NCBI RefSeq assembly: GCF_008086545.1
Contig: NZ_CP043026.1
Span: forward strand, 806,001 to 870,000
Length of the DNA: 64,000 nucleotides
Source: Spiroplasma chinense
GTDB taxonomy: Bacteria > Bacillota_I > Bacilli_A > Mycoplasmatales > Mycoplasmataceae
Reading direction: 5' to 3'
Shown: in pieces, positions 33,521 to 43,947 of the stretch
How positions within the stretch are numbered: the first letter of the stretch is position 1
Layout of the letters: every line of letters begins with the position of its first letter
The notes under the pieces: generated by a model
The model's database searches: none
What the model saw: the letters and a program-made list of their open reading frames with translations, nothing else
What the model was told of the DNA's origin: nothing
Made by a program: the position numbers and the translations under genes

Positions 33521-33548
33521 AAAAAAACAACCAAAATTTGGTTGTTTA
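33521..33548 (-). terminator. Terminator after the 33558-34394 gene
   Basis: aaacaacca-aaat-ttggttgttt stem preceded by A7 (T run on the minus strand). Confidence 0.82.
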
Positions 33549-33557
33549 TTGAAAAAT

Positions 33558-34394
33558 TTATTTTCTACCGATTTCATTTTTTCTGCTTTGTTGAGTTTTT
33601 TCAACATAGCCTAAGAAATTTTCTCATCAAGTGTTGTGAACTTTTTGTTCTGCATTTTCACCATAAATTGGTTTGAAAAAGTAAGCAAAACTTAATCCAA
33701 TTCCTAAATAAACTGTTCCTACTGTTAAGATGAACAGCATAATGTAAGGTCTTGGTCAATTTAGTTCAAGTGCTCCTGCAACTTCTCCAACGATGTAGTC
33801 TGATCCAAAGTATTGGTTTCAAACTTCAACTCCACAAACAACAATGATTGCTGTAATAGCACTTCTAAAGATTGCATCTCTTCCAAATTTGTAATTTGTG
33901 TGTCCATATAAATATAAGTACATTGCTGCAAACAATGTGCAAGCATGTCCAAAGTAGAATGTAAATCAGTTGATTACATCTCAAGGGTCTGTACTTCAGA
34001 AATATGGTTTTTCTGTTGGAAAAATAAATGTTACTATTGGACCCATTAACATGAATGGGAAAAATGTATCCATCACTCATTTATTGGGTTTAATTAATAA
34101 AATAATTGCAGCTCAAGCAGATAATGTACAAAAGTACATTAAGAAGTAATTAGGTACATATCCTCATTCTCCAGTATCTGCTGATAAATAACCAGATTCA
34201 ATCATCTCTCTTGTATGAATTGGTACTAAATAAACTGTTCTTTCAATTTGATTAAATACTAAGAATATAATCAAAATGATTCTGATTGATAGAAAAACTC
34301 TACCATCTTTGTAGTATTTTGGAAACATCGATAAAGATGCTCACATAAATAAAGCTAATATAATAGCTATAGCTCATGCTAAATTTCCTTGCAT
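33558..34394 (-). CDS. YwaF/TMEM164-like multi-pass membrane protein
   Basis: 278 residues in code 4, about seven helices, many Trp coded by TGA. Start at ATG 34392-34394, because GGAAGGA lies 8 bp before it; the upstream ATG at 34412 has no site. The segment FYFGHACTLFAAMYLYLYGH and the overall plan resemble the TIGR02206 (YwaF) family of unknown function. C-terminal tail is charged and ends ENFLGYVEKTQQSRKNEIGRK-like. Family call is from pattern memory and is moderate. Confidence 0.6.
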
Positions 34395-34529
34395 ATGTAT
34401 TATTCCTTCCATTTAATTTTTTATTATTAAATATTTAAAAATAAATACACACGTCTTTTTGATAAAAATACACCTTATAATTTTACTACTATTTTTAACA
34501 AGATACTATATAGAGTGTAATTTTTTACA

Positions 34530-34560
34530 AAAAGAAATCTCTTAGAGATTTCTTTTTTTT
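34530..34560. terminator. Bidirectional terminator after the 34588-34998 gene
   Basis: aaagaaatctc-tta-gagatttcttt with A/T runs on both sides. Confidence 0.85.
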
Positions 34561-34587
34561 ATTTTACAAGTGTGTATTTATAGGGTT

Positions 34588-34998
34588 TTATTCAGCTATT
34601 TCTTTTTTATTAGACATTATTTTATAAACTGGATAACAAATAACTAAAGCAACTATTCCAACTAAACCAATTGCAATTGATGCAATTGTATATCCTGGGT
34701 GTTGTGCTACATTGTTTGTTGTTAAGATCATTACAAGACTTGCAACTAAACCTGCAAATCCTACAGCACCAATTAATGATGAAGTTGTTAAAGGTAAAGT
34801 TATTTTAAACATTTTTTTACCAGCTAAAATTCAATAAACTGGGAAAATTGCTATTAAAATTACTGCACCAATACTTCCAGCAATAACTCCTGGAATAAAT
34901 AAATTTCATTCAGCCATTAAAGCCATAACCATTCCTAGAGAAAATGCAATTCCCCCTATGATTCCAAGAATCATTGAAGCTAAGTTTTCTTTTTTCAT
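34588..34998 (-). CDS. Small four-helix membrane protein
   Basis: 136 residues. Helices at ~5-30, 38-60, 70-95 and 102-125; glycine/alanine rich, with a two-residue basic start (MKKEN) and end (NKKEIAE). AAGGAGA before ATG 34998. The standard-code frame starts too late because of a TGA(Trp). Divergent from the HTH regulator gene at 35203, which could control it. No family recognised. Confidence 0.75.
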
Positions 34999-35202
34999 TA
35001 TAAAATTCTCCTTTTCTTATACGTCTCAATTGACTCTTTTATATTATTAAGTTTATAGATTTTTTAAAACCAACTTATGGTTGCAAAGTGACAACTAGCA
35101 GTTGCTTTTAAAAATAATTTTAAATATTTAATGCTTTTTTGGTTTTTTACTTTAAATGATAAAATAAAAAAGACTTAAAAAGAATATACAAATGAGGTAC
35201 TT

Positions 35203-35799
35203 ATGCAGTTATATGACAAAATACAATTATTAAGAAAAGAAAATAATTTAACTCAAAGTGAACTTGCCGAGAAATTAAATGTTTCTAGGCAAGCGGTTCA
35301 AAAATGAGAAGCTGGAACAGCTACTCCTGATGTTTTAAAATTACCAGAACTTGCAAAAATCTTTAATGTAACTATAGATTATTTACTAGATAATGATGCA
35401 GAACAAAAAGAAGAAAATAACGAGAAAAATAATTCTCAGGAAAAAGTAGTTTTTAAAACAAAAACAAGTAGCAGTGATATGATATTTTTCATTCCCCTTG
35501 CGACAGCTATTTTCACTTTTTTAGGTATGTGATTTTTTATTGGTGGAATAATTGTTGGAATGTTATTTATTTTTATAGCTTTTTTACCAATAGCTGGGGT
35601 TATATCATTTGTATTAATGTTTTTAAATCTTAACAGTGGAACTGGCTCTATTTTAATATACCTATCTATGACAATTCTTGGTCTTTCTTTAGCATATCCA
35701 ACTTATTTATTAAGCTTTATATGTTTAAGATACTATAAAAAATATTCAAAAATAATTATTCATAAAATTAGAAACTATAAATTTGGAGGAATAAACTAA
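35203..35799 (+). CDS. XRE-family HTH regulator with C-terminal membrane domain
   Basis: 198 residues. Residues 1-65 are a Cro/CI-type helix-turn-helix (LRKENNLTQSELAEKLNVSR, QAVQKWEAGTATPDVLKL, FNVTIDYLL); then a charged linker, then three or four hydrophobic helices (residues ~90-185). Membrane-tethered XRE regulators of this layout occur widely in Firmicutes. GAGGT precedes the ATG. It overlaps the next small gene (TAATG), and faces the 34588-34998 membrane protein gene across ~200 bp. Confidence 0.87.
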
Positions 35800-35909
35800 T
35801 GAAAAAAATAGCTTTATATATATCACTTGGTTTTGTTTTAGTTGGTTTAATACTTTTATTAACAGGATATTTACTACATGGTTTTAGTGATTTTAATTTT
35901 TGATTTTAA
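35799..35909 (+). CDS. 36-residue single-pass membrane peptide coupled to the HTH regulator
   Basis: ATG shares its A with the upstream TAA (TAATG) and has GGAGGAA a few bases before. Sequence is one helix (YISLGFVLVGLILLLTGYLL) with a Lys-Lys start and a C-terminal GFSDFNFWF (Trp by TGA). Terminator follows at once. May modulate the membrane domain of the regulator; inference only. Confidence 0.65.
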
Positions 35910-35926
35910 TTAAAATCAATTTTTTT
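35897..35926 (+). terminator. Terminator after the regulator unit
   Basis: ttgattttaattaaaatcaa is self-complementary and runs into T7; it overlaps the stop codon. Confidence 0.8.
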
Positions 35927-36163
35927 ATCGTAAAAATTTCATATTTATTGAAATACAGCTTAAATTTTGTTATATTTATTTCGTCTGGTAGAAATATCAG
36001 ACCCCAATTAAGTTATTATAAACCCTCCCAAGTTTATGATGACAATTAACTTTTAATATTTAATATGACAAATGAAAATTTAATTCGATTATGGACAGGC
36101 GAAAACTTAAATGTATTTATACATTATAGATTTTGTTGAGAGTTAAGATTCACAAGCCATATT
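35927..36163 (+). other. Gene-poor region with an RNA-like hairpin; possible small RNA
   Basis: About 240 bp lacking a convincing gene. GTCTGGTA-GAAA-TATCAGAC at 35983-36002 is an 8-bp stem capped by a GNRA-type GAAA loop, and the plus strand ends in a strong terminator (36164-36199), so a transcript of ~200 nt is possible. A 41-codon frame from ATG 36065 also exists (RLWTGENLNVFIHYRFCWEL) but has no ribosome site. I matched it to no known RNA. Confidence 0.35.
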
Positions 36164-36199
36164 AAAAAGCATTCTATATAGCCGTAGAATGCTTTTTTT
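36164..36199. terminator. Bidirectional terminator
   Basis: aaaaagcattcta / tagaatgcttttttt stem. Ends the 36209-37018 gene on the minus strand and any plus transcript from 35.9 kb. Confidence 0.85.
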
Positions 36200-36208
36200 C
36201 TTTTTAAA

Positions 36209-37018
36209 TTAATCTCTGTAAAATTTAACTTTTAATGATAAGTTTTCAGTCCCATCAATTGTCAAAGCATCTCCTGAAGATACTTTGAATTCATATTCTT
36301 TTTTATTTTCAATATCTGAAATACTTTTTAATTCATCATTTTTAATTGATATATCAGTTCCTAAAGTAAATTCACTTGTAAATGTTTGATTTTTAACACC
36401 ATCTACAAGTTTTCCATTAAATAGATCACTTTTTTTTAAAAAACTTACCTCTAGATATTCACTGTATTGTTCTAAGATATCTTGATAAACTTCAGACAAA
36501 CTATCATCTCTATCATATTCAACTCTCAATGAATTTGCAGCACTTGTAAATGCAGAGCTAATTGCTTGGTTTGAAAAACTCATAGCAGTATTATAAACAG
36601 AAATGATTTCAGTTTCTCTATCTCACTCGTTATCATCTCATTCATAAAATTGAACTAAAATTGAGTAATTATCCTTTGTATGATCAAAATCATCATCTCC
36701 TGAAATTTCAACTCTATTTGATTCTTTTTCACCATACAATCAATAGAAATCAAGAATTTCTATTGAGTTGGATTGAATTTTATCAGTCAAACCTGCGTTA
36801 CTAATAAAATTATTTAATATCTGTTCGTAATTACCTGTCAATTCATTTAAATTCAAACCACTTTCAACAGTCAAAAATCTTTCTTTTAAATTAGTTAAAG
36901 CCTTTTGGTTTCTAAAAAATAGTTCTTTAGTTCCTGGTTGGTCAGTACAGGAAATTACACTCGCACTAGTTGAAGCAACCAGTGAAAAAGATAACAATGT
37001 TTTTAATAATGTTTTCAT
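36209..37018 (-). CDS. Lipoprotein of unknown function (269 aa)
   Basis: Signal MKTLLKTLLSFSLVASTSAS with lipobox Val-Ile-Ser-Cys24. GGGGAGGGAA before the ATG. Reads through TGA(Trp) at 36740. No Ig-like repeat or module of the 1-8.5 kb family; mixed alpha/beta, acidic. Surface-exposed by inference from the lipobox. Confidence 0.82.
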
Positions 37019-37068
37019 TTAATATTCCCTCCCCTTAAATCTAATTATATACAAAAAAATGAAAATAT

Positions 37069-37842
37069 TTACTCTTCCATTTCGAAGGCAAATATTCTCA
37101 TAATTTTGTATTCTCCTCTTTTTCTTGCATTTTTATAATTATCTGCAAGAACTTTGTATTTTTCCATTACATAAGGAACTACATCTTCATAAATTGGTTC
37201 TATGTCTTTAAAAACTATTTCTTCTTTATCTATTCTTTTATTTGTATAACATTTTTGAAAATCTAAATCAGTTGTTCTTTCATAAACATTGTAATTGTAT
37301 TTAATTCTTTTTAATCCCTTCATTTTAGGGATTGCTTTTGAAAAGTCTACAAACTTTTCAATTCTTTCTAATGTTTTACTAATTTTTTCATTTTTAAGTT
37401 TTATTGATAATAAGCTTTTAGAAACTGGTTGTAAGAAACGTAAAATGTTTCTAAACCAACCTCCAAAATGATTTTGTTTTTTGAAATACATAAAAAAGTT
37501 TAATTGGATTTTGTGGTTATTGATTGAATCGTCAACTAAATGATCTTCAATCATTTCTCTTAAATTTTCACCTTCGACATACATTGGTTGATTGTAATTA
37601 ATATTTAAAGTGGTTTCAAATTCACCTTTTCATTTTGTTCTTACAAATAGATTTATATCCATTAAAGGATGACTCATAACAAAGTTTGATTCATCCACAT
37701 TTTCCATCATACACTTGATTTGAAAATAAGCATTTTTTGAGATTTCTTCCTTATGTAAAACTCAATTTATTTTAAATACTCCTCAAGGTTCTCTGGGATC
37801 TATTGTTTGATTACAAATACAACATATTTTTTCGTAGTACAT
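37069..37842 (-). CDS. Hypothetical protein with N-terminal Cys cluster
   Basis: 257 residues. Start at ATG 37840-37842, eight bases after AGGAG; the ATG at 37848 is too close to the site. Begins MYYEKICCICNQTIDPREPW, a Cys-Cys-x-x-Cys-like half of a zinc knuckle, with another Cys near residue ~45 (IKCMMEN). Rest is soluble, basic, with TGA(Trp) codons. Co-directional with 37866-38381 (23-bp gap). No family recognised. Confidence 0.65.
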
Positions 37843-37865
37843 TCACATCACTCCTTACTGTTCTA

Positions 37866-38381
37866 TTAAATAAATAAGGGTAAAAATTCATTCATAAATG
37901 ATTTAAAATCATCAAAATATATTAATTCTGTTATTGATAATGATTGTTTTGCGGTATTTTTATATTTTAAAATTTCAATATAAATATTTATTTGCTCTAC
38001 ATCTAAAGTATCTAGGAATCTAACTGGAGATGATTGAAGAGAAGGTTCCATCGGTTGAAAACCTAAGTTGCTTTCTCTTTCTAAATACATGTCCAGTAAC
38101 TGCTCGGTCTCTTCTTTACTCTTGCCATTAACATCAATTTGATAAGATACAGCTTGATGGTTATCTGCTCTGTAGATAACGTTATTTGAATTAAAACGTA
38201 AAAAGAAATTTATAAATTTATAATTAGAATTTAAAAAACTGATTTTAAAGATTTGGTCGAAAACTCTTACACCTTCTTTTGAGTTTATTTCAACATCTCG
38301 TGGCTCATAAAATTCTATATGAGTACAACCAGCTGCATTTAAGAATTTATTAATTTCTGTAAACATTTCTTTCATATTCAT
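37866..38381 (-). CDS. Hypothetical soluble protein
   Basis: 171 residues from ATG 38379-38381 (GGTAG upstream; a TTG three codons earlier is less likely). No signal, helix span or motif recognised. Likely operon partner of 37069-37842. Confidence 0.65.
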   Translation of the reverse strand: MNMKEMFTEINKFLNAAGCTHIEFYEPRDVEINSKEGVRVFDQIFKISFLNSNYKFINFFLRFNSNNVIYRADNHQAVSYQIDVNGKSKEETEQLLDMYLERESNLGFQPMEPSLQSSPVRFLDTLDVEQINIYIEILKYKNTAKQSLSITELIYFDDFKSFMNEFLPLFI

Positions 38382-38443
38382 TGCTACCAACCCGTTTCTA
38401 TTTTAATTTTATCATTTAAATTTTATATACTATAACCTTAATT

Positions 38444-38470
38444 AAAAAAAGCAAGAAATTTCTTGCTTAT
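38444..38470 (-). terminator. Terminator after the metallopeptidase-like gene
   Basis: aagcaagaaatttcttgctt is a palindromic stem with A7 to its left, overlapping the stop codon. Confidence 0.82.
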
Positions 38471-40032
38471 TGTTTTTTCTTACGTTTTGGTTTTATAACT
38501 AAGAAGTAAAATATTAAACTTCCACCAACAAGTCCCCCAATTAAACCAACACTACTTGCAACTATTGTTGCTATGTTGTTTTTTTTGAAAGAACCATCAG
38601 CAAAACTTTTACCTTCATAAATACTTAAAGCATTAGAATTTAAAATAGTTTTTCAAGTTCTAACATTTGATTTTACTTTTTCTAGAGTAATTCCTAAGTA
38701 ACCATCAAGTACATGTCCCATTTCGTGATTTATTGTGGCATATATGTTTGGTGTACTTCATCAAAATTGTTGATATTGGTCATTTTCACTTGCATCACTA
38801 AACATATCAATTGATTTTCCACTAACAACAATACTTGCAAATGCAGTTGAAGTGTATATTGAATTGTTGTAAAAGTAAGAAGAAGTGTATGCCATAACCC
38901 CTTCTTGCGTTCCACTTAATGGATAGTCTGGTGAAATCACTAATGCAAAAAAGTAATATAAGAAGTAGTCTTGTTCATCTCATTTTGTAATGGATAAAGT
39001 TAAGTTAATCATTTCTAACATTTGATTTTTAAATCCATCAGTTTTTACGTCAGATCAACCAAAATGTTTTTGTAAATTATTTACACTTTCTAAAAAGTTT
39101 ATAGTTGAACCAGAACTGGTTGTTGATGTGAATTTTGTATGTTCTAAATAATATTCATCCATTTCATCATAAGTTGCAAAATATTCTTCTTTGAGTTTTT
39201 CTTTATATTCATCAAATTCACTAATTGAATTTGATGAAGCTTTTGTAAATGTATCATTCATAAAGTTTGAAGTTTGAAATTTTTCGACATCTTCTTTGTC
39301 AATTGGCAACGTTTTTAAAACCTTATCTTGTCCATAACTTAGATTTCCATCATAATTTCAATAACCAAATGAAGTTGCCAGTGCTTTTAAAGTATAATTA
39401 TAATTTTTTACACCAATTTGAGAAGAAAGATATTGTAAATCATTGTATGTTAAATCACTACCTGAAACACTTGTTTTAGAAGTGTTATATTTTAAGCTAT
39501 CTTTCACAGGATTTTCATTAATTCAATTCTTAACATTTTCTCAATTAACATCACTAATTGCTCCTGAATAAGAGTTTTTAATTACATTATAAACATGCAT
39601 AAAAAAGTAATTTAAAAGTTCTCAACTTTTGTTTTTTGCAGAATCTTCTGTAGTTTGTCATTTTGCATATGCTTCTGCAAAAAACTCTTGATAACTTGTT
39701 AATCCATACATTGAAATATTTACAATACTTCCAATTAATCCCATTTCAAAGAAAATTGATGAGTCACTTTCATACCCATCTCGACCACTTACTTTTTCAA
39801 CCAAATCATTTACATATGTATTTTCTGAAATATCAGAGTTTTTATATAAAAAATATTGTAATGCTCGTCCAGCTCACATAAATTCATCAGTTGAACTTGA
39901 TCCAGATGTATTTTCACTGTACGAAACTACTATATTGTTTTTTGTTGCAGTTATTGTATCATTTACAAAAACTGTACTAATTGATAAAGAACCTATCACT
40001 GTTGTGAATAGATATTTAATAGATTTTATCAA
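38467..40032 (-). CDS. Membrane-anchored zinc metallopeptidase-like protein, reversed motif order
   Basis: 521 residues from TTG 40030-40032 (AGGTGAG four bases before). Signal peptide at residues ~3-25. Residues 109-125 read YGLTSYQEFFAEAYAKW, like the third-ligand helix of anthrax lethal factor-type (ATLF/M34) peptidases. The zinc-binding HExxH is NHEMGHVLDGYLG with His436, Glu437, His440. A helix (IVASSVGLIGGLVGGSLIFYF) near 485-510 anchors the C-terminus before a Lys/Arg tail. In the classical family HExxH comes first and the EFFAEAF helix ~45 residues later; here the order is inverted with >300 residues between. Peptidase activity is plausible since both motifs are intact, but unproven. 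Confidence 0.7.
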
Positions 40033-40117
40033 TTAACTCACCTCTTTCAAAGATAATAACATTATTCCCCTCTTTTGACTAGGTTTTATCTTGCTAACAT
40101 TCAATATTTCAAAAAAA

Positions 40118-40147
40118 AGAAAAAAAATTTCCTTTTGCAAGGAAATG
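40118..40147 (-). terminator. Terminator after the Pr6Pr-like gene
   Basis: Minus-strand atttcctt-gcaa-aaggaaat, then T8. Confidence 0.85.
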
Positions 40148-40160
40148 TATTATTTATTTT

Positions 40161-40913
40161 TTAAATTGTTTTGAAACTCTTTTGATAGTATTTAGCTTTA
40201 CATACTTTATTGTTAATTCAATTGTATAAATAACTAAATCCGATCATAATTCCAAGAATTAAGAAGAAAGCTATAAAGAATCAACCAACTCCAGGAATTC
40301 CAATCAATCCATCTCCATGAATATTAAGGAAAAAATACGGGTATAAAATTCCTTTATATTCAGGACCTGAATGATATCTCATTTCACCTCTTACCATGGC
40401 ATAAATACAGTAAGAAATTACTAATGTAAAGTGTATTCAAAACTTCTTTAAAAAGAAATCGTTCAAATTTATGTTTATTTTGTTTGGCATAAGTACAAGA
40501 ACATAAACCACATAAGCTATTGGGGAAATTATATGATTTATGACATTGGCAGTTTGGGGGATGGGTTTAGAAGGAAACGCATCATCCAAAGGAACCAAGA
40601 TGAAATTTCAAATCAAAGCAGTTACTGTAATCATAACAGCCACACAATTGGCAGTTGTTTGACTTAAGATTTTTGTTTGACCCTCTTTTTTATAGTCTAT
40701 AGCGGCAACTAAAAACCATACACATACTAATACATTTGAAAGCAAAGTAAAAGTTGTAAAATAATCAATGGTATAAGTTTCATAGCTATTAAAATAATCA
40801 GTTGCAATCACTTGCCCATCTACTAAATTGTAAATATAGTAGAATATTATTGAAAAAGCTGATAATAATCCAAATACTCATTTATAGATCAACCTTATTT
40901 TCTTAGAATCCAT
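40161..40913 (-). CDS. Pr6Pr/FAR-17a-like multi-pass membrane protein
   Basis: 250 residues, about six helices, through several TGA(Trp) codons. The second helix starts DYFTTFTLLSNVLVCVWFLV, like the FRYFTxQSNLLV signature of the Pr6Pr family common in Mollicutes; late GILYPYFFLNIHG and IPGVGWFFIAFFLILGIMIG also fit. GGAG before ATG 40913. Function unknown in bacteria. Confidence 0.65.
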
Positions 40914-41076
40914 CAGTATGCTCCTTTCTTTCTTGGTTGTTATAATTGTAAATCAATATATTAAAAGCGCTAAAAACCCAAAAGTTATTTTAAATTTTAA
41001 AAATTATTTTATTGCTGTATCTATTTTATTTTTTTGGTATATAACTATTTATGGAAAAAAGAAAGGTATGAATTAA

Positions 41077-41775
41077 TTGAAAGAACAATTATCTAAGGTC
41101 ACTAGCTCTGCTTTTGCAGGATCTAAGATTAATATACTGTTGTCAGAAAATGACAAACACATTAGTTACACTAAAGTCGAAAATGAATATGAAATTATTG
41201 ATAAAAGCATCATGTTGTTTTCATCGATACCAAATAGTCGAATAAGATATTTTTTATATGAAATGAATAATACTGTTTTTTTCAATATTAAAGCTCTTGA
41301 AAATTTAGGTTTTCATAAAGATGCTTTAAATTTATTAGAACAAAAACATTTTAAAAACACTACTTTCGATACTCTTGAAAAAGTTGGTTTCTTTAGAGAT
41401 GATATTTCTAAGGATATTTATATTTCAGAAACCAACACTCTTCTTGTAGGCTCAAAAGGTCCAAAATTTTGATGAGAGTGACTAACTTTTAGTTGAAGTT
41501 TGTTTTTAAGTTATAGATATGTAAATGCTCTTTATTCAAATAAGCATAAAGATAAATTAACTGAAAACTTAAACATCTTACATGAAGTTATAGCTCAAAT
41601 TCCTGGTTTTGGTATACAAAAAGAATTTGTAATTAAAGTAATTGATAATCTAATGAAGGTAAAAAAAGCAAAAATTAAGTGATTTAATACAAATCGTGGA
41701 GTTATGATTAAATTTAGAAAAACCAATATCAAAAATATTAATCGATCAAGAATAAATTTAAAAAAGTATAAATAA
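41077..41775 (+). CDS. Hypothetical protein with TTG start (232 aa)
   Basis: TTG at 41077 follows GAAAGG by about 11 bases; the nearby ATG at 41068 closes after two codons. Continues through TGA-TGA and two further TGA (Trp-Trp-Glu-Trp, then Trp). Basic C-terminus (KVKKAKIKWFNTNRGVMIKF). N-terminal half is helical with LFSSIPNSRIRYFLYEMNNT, which resembles the winged-helix part of DUF6088-type (AbiEi-like) proteins only loosely, so I give no function. Single gene. Confidence 0.65.
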
Positions 41776-41776
41776 A

Positions 41777-41809
41777 AACAAAAAAACTGCAATGAATTGC
41801 AGTTTTTTT
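41777..41809 (+). terminator. Terminator after 41077-41775
   Basis: aaaaactgcaa-tgaa-ttgcagttttttt. Confidence 0.88.
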
Positions 41810-41936
41810 AATAACAATAACGTTCGCTTAAATACACAATTTTATTAGAAACTTCTGAAACTAAATTAGGTCGTTAGTAACTACTTCAAATATATAGTGT
41901 TTAGAAAATATTATGTTAATTCGTTGATACTTTTAA

Positions 41937-42167
41937 CTAAACTCTTTTTAAAGAAATTTTAGCTTGTTGTTTTGGTTCATCAATTGAAATTACGTATCCG
42001 TCTAATTCTTGACCTACACTTAAGTGATCATTTACATTAGTTACGTATGCGTCTGTAATTTCTGAAATGTGAATTAACCCATTGTACACTTTACCATCAA
42101 TTGTCACATCACAGAATGCTCCAAAATTAACGATATTTGTAATAGTTACTTTAACGATTTGTCCCAT
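41937..42167 (-). CDS. Single S1-domain RNA-binding protein (YugI/GSP13-like)
   Basis: 76 residues from ATG 42167 (AAAGGAG upstream). The whole protein is one S1/OB fold: GQIVKVTITNIVNFGAFCDV, LIHISEI, VGQELDGYVISID, AKISLKRV. Such stand-alone S1 proteins bind RNA or ribosomes. Nothing noteworthy in the 126 bp downstream. Confidence 0.88.
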   Translation of the reverse strand: MGQIVKVTITNIVNFGAFCDVTIDGKVYNGLIHISEITDAYVTNVNDHLSVGQELDGYVISIDEPKQQAKISLKRV

Positions 42168-42280
42168 ATTTTGCTTCTCCTTTATCATTACTATATATCA
42201 AAAAAGTATATAAAGATAGTATTTTGGAAAATTATTTTAAAATAATTTAAATTTTTTATAAAAAAATGACACCTATTTTG

Positions 42281-43333
42281 CTAGTTAATTGCATTAAAGC
42301 CTCTAGAACCAGATTGACTAAATTCTATTCATTTTGTTTCGTTTTTCTTTAATTCTTGTTTGTTTCATGAGTTTTTATCATTTTCTTCTAAAATATAAAA
42401 ACTAATATCATCAAGAGTTAATCTTTTATGATTTAAATATTCAACTATTTTTTTGTATTTCATTTCAGATTTCTCTCAAAAATTATTCTGAATTTGATTA
42501 ATTTGATTAATGTGTTGTTTCCAACGTCTTATCAAATTCTCTGCAAGACCCACATAAATTGGTAAGTGATATTGATCATAATCAATTTCACCTACCACTA
42601 TCATGTAAATTCCTTGGTTTTCATTAGTATAATAACCATTTGCTATAAGCGAGTACTCTATCTTTGTACTATTTTTTATTATTTCTTTTAAATCTTTATT
42701 GTCAAACTCTTGTTTTCTTTTTACATTATAAATAATTTTATTATAAGCATATTGGGATAAAACTTTGATATTTGAATAATAAACCTGTAATAAATTATGA
42801 GCAGAATTATGGTATTCTTTTGAAACAAACAAAAATACTATTCCCAAAATCACCATTATTACCGAAACGATTATCATTATATTTCAAATAATATTTACAC
42901 TCCCATTTGTAGAATCAGCTTCAAAAGAAACTTTTTTAAAAATACTAATACCCAAAACTATTAAAAACATAAATGAAAAAAGTGCCAACATCAAGAATAT
43001 GGATTTTTTTGACTCAATTTTTGCAACCTCTTTATCAACGGCCATTTTTTCTTCTTTTTTCTTTGATACATATTGACTATATTCGTTCACACTGTAAAAC
43101 TCCGGTTCATCTTGTTCCAAAAATGGATTAATGTCATTAGAGTCTTTGATTGTCAAATATTTAACTCCACCCCTAGGCCCCACTTCTTTGACGTATTTCT
43201 TCTTCTTTTCTAAAGCAAAAAAACTTCCTAATTGTTCTTTATTTGTAAAATCTAATGTAAAAAAAGTGTCAATTGAATTAATATCCTCTTCTTTTATTAA
43301 ATGGTAACTGTTTTTATAAAAATTTTCTATCAT
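42281..43333 (-). CDS. Two-helix membrane protein with cytoplasmic GIY-YIG nuclease domain
   Basis: 350 residues in one frame through TGA(Trp). N-terminal ~115 residues soluble and basic (KKKKYVKEVGPRGGVKYLTI), two transmembrane helices (~118-140 and ~152-172), then a GIY-YIG domain: Gly-Ile-Tyr at 241-243, IYVG near 259-262, and Arg269 in ENLIRRWKQH. The domain usually cuts DNA; a stand-alone GIY-YIG on a membrane anchor is uncommon. GAGGAG before ATG 43333; 34 bp after the 43368-43808 stop, so possibly one unit. Confidence 0.78.
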
Positions 43334-43367
43334 GATATACTCCTCTTAATATTTTCAAAAAAATTGA

Positions 43368-43808
43368 TTAAAAATTATATGGATAATTTTTAATCAAAAA
43401 TTCTTTTCATCCTGGATTAGGACTGTGATCTGGATATATTTCTCAAAAAGCATTTTGACTTTCTTTGTAATTATCTCCAGGTATAAGTTTATTTCTTACT
43501 AAATACATAAATACAATAGAAGCACTTCTATTTACCCCTCACAAACAATGGACATAAATCTTTTTAGTTGCTATATTTTTTTCAATTTGTTCTATTGCAT
43601 CATTTACTGGTCCAACATCCATTGTTTTGAAGTTTGGATAGTCTTCAAACCTGTAGTAAACTGCAGGTTCATTTAAATCTCAAAAGATATCTTGTTTTTG
43701 GCTACAAACATTGTAAAATATCTCTTCAGCACAGCTTATTCTTAAATTAGTATCACTTGGTGCACTGTGTCTATCTCCAAGATAAAGGTTTTCTGTTATT
43801 TTTCTCAT
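43368..43808 (-). CDS. Dual-specificity protein phosphatase-like protein
   Basis: 146 residues, rich in TGA(Trp) so easily missed. The Cys-x5-Arg loop reads HCLWGVNRSAS with Cys88 and Arg94; Asp65-type general acid lies in the DVGP segment. Start IENLYLGDRHSAPS-like is typical of DSP folds (NLYLG). It should dephosphorylate Tyr or Ser/Thr, or phosphorylated small molecules. Upstream neighbour of the GIY-YIG membrane protein. Confidence 0.85.
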
Positions 43809-43947
43809 AATTTTACCCTTTCTAAAAGCTCATATAAGTTTATTTTAAACCAAAGAGTAGTTGTTTTGAGGTTTAGTTGTAAATAAACGTCATATGTACT
43901 TTAAAAGTGTTGTAAAGTCAATATATAATATATTTGGAGGCTAAATT

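Noticed and set aside
33761-34080. Minus-strand frames of 63 and 71 residues
   Set aside because: They are other-frame shadows of the YwaF-like gene at 33558-34394.
35960-36020. Purine-riboswitch-like string (TATAAT ... TTTCTACC) on the minus strand
   Set aside because: The required P2/L2 and P3 elements are absent; the TTTCTACC lies inside a simple hairpin.
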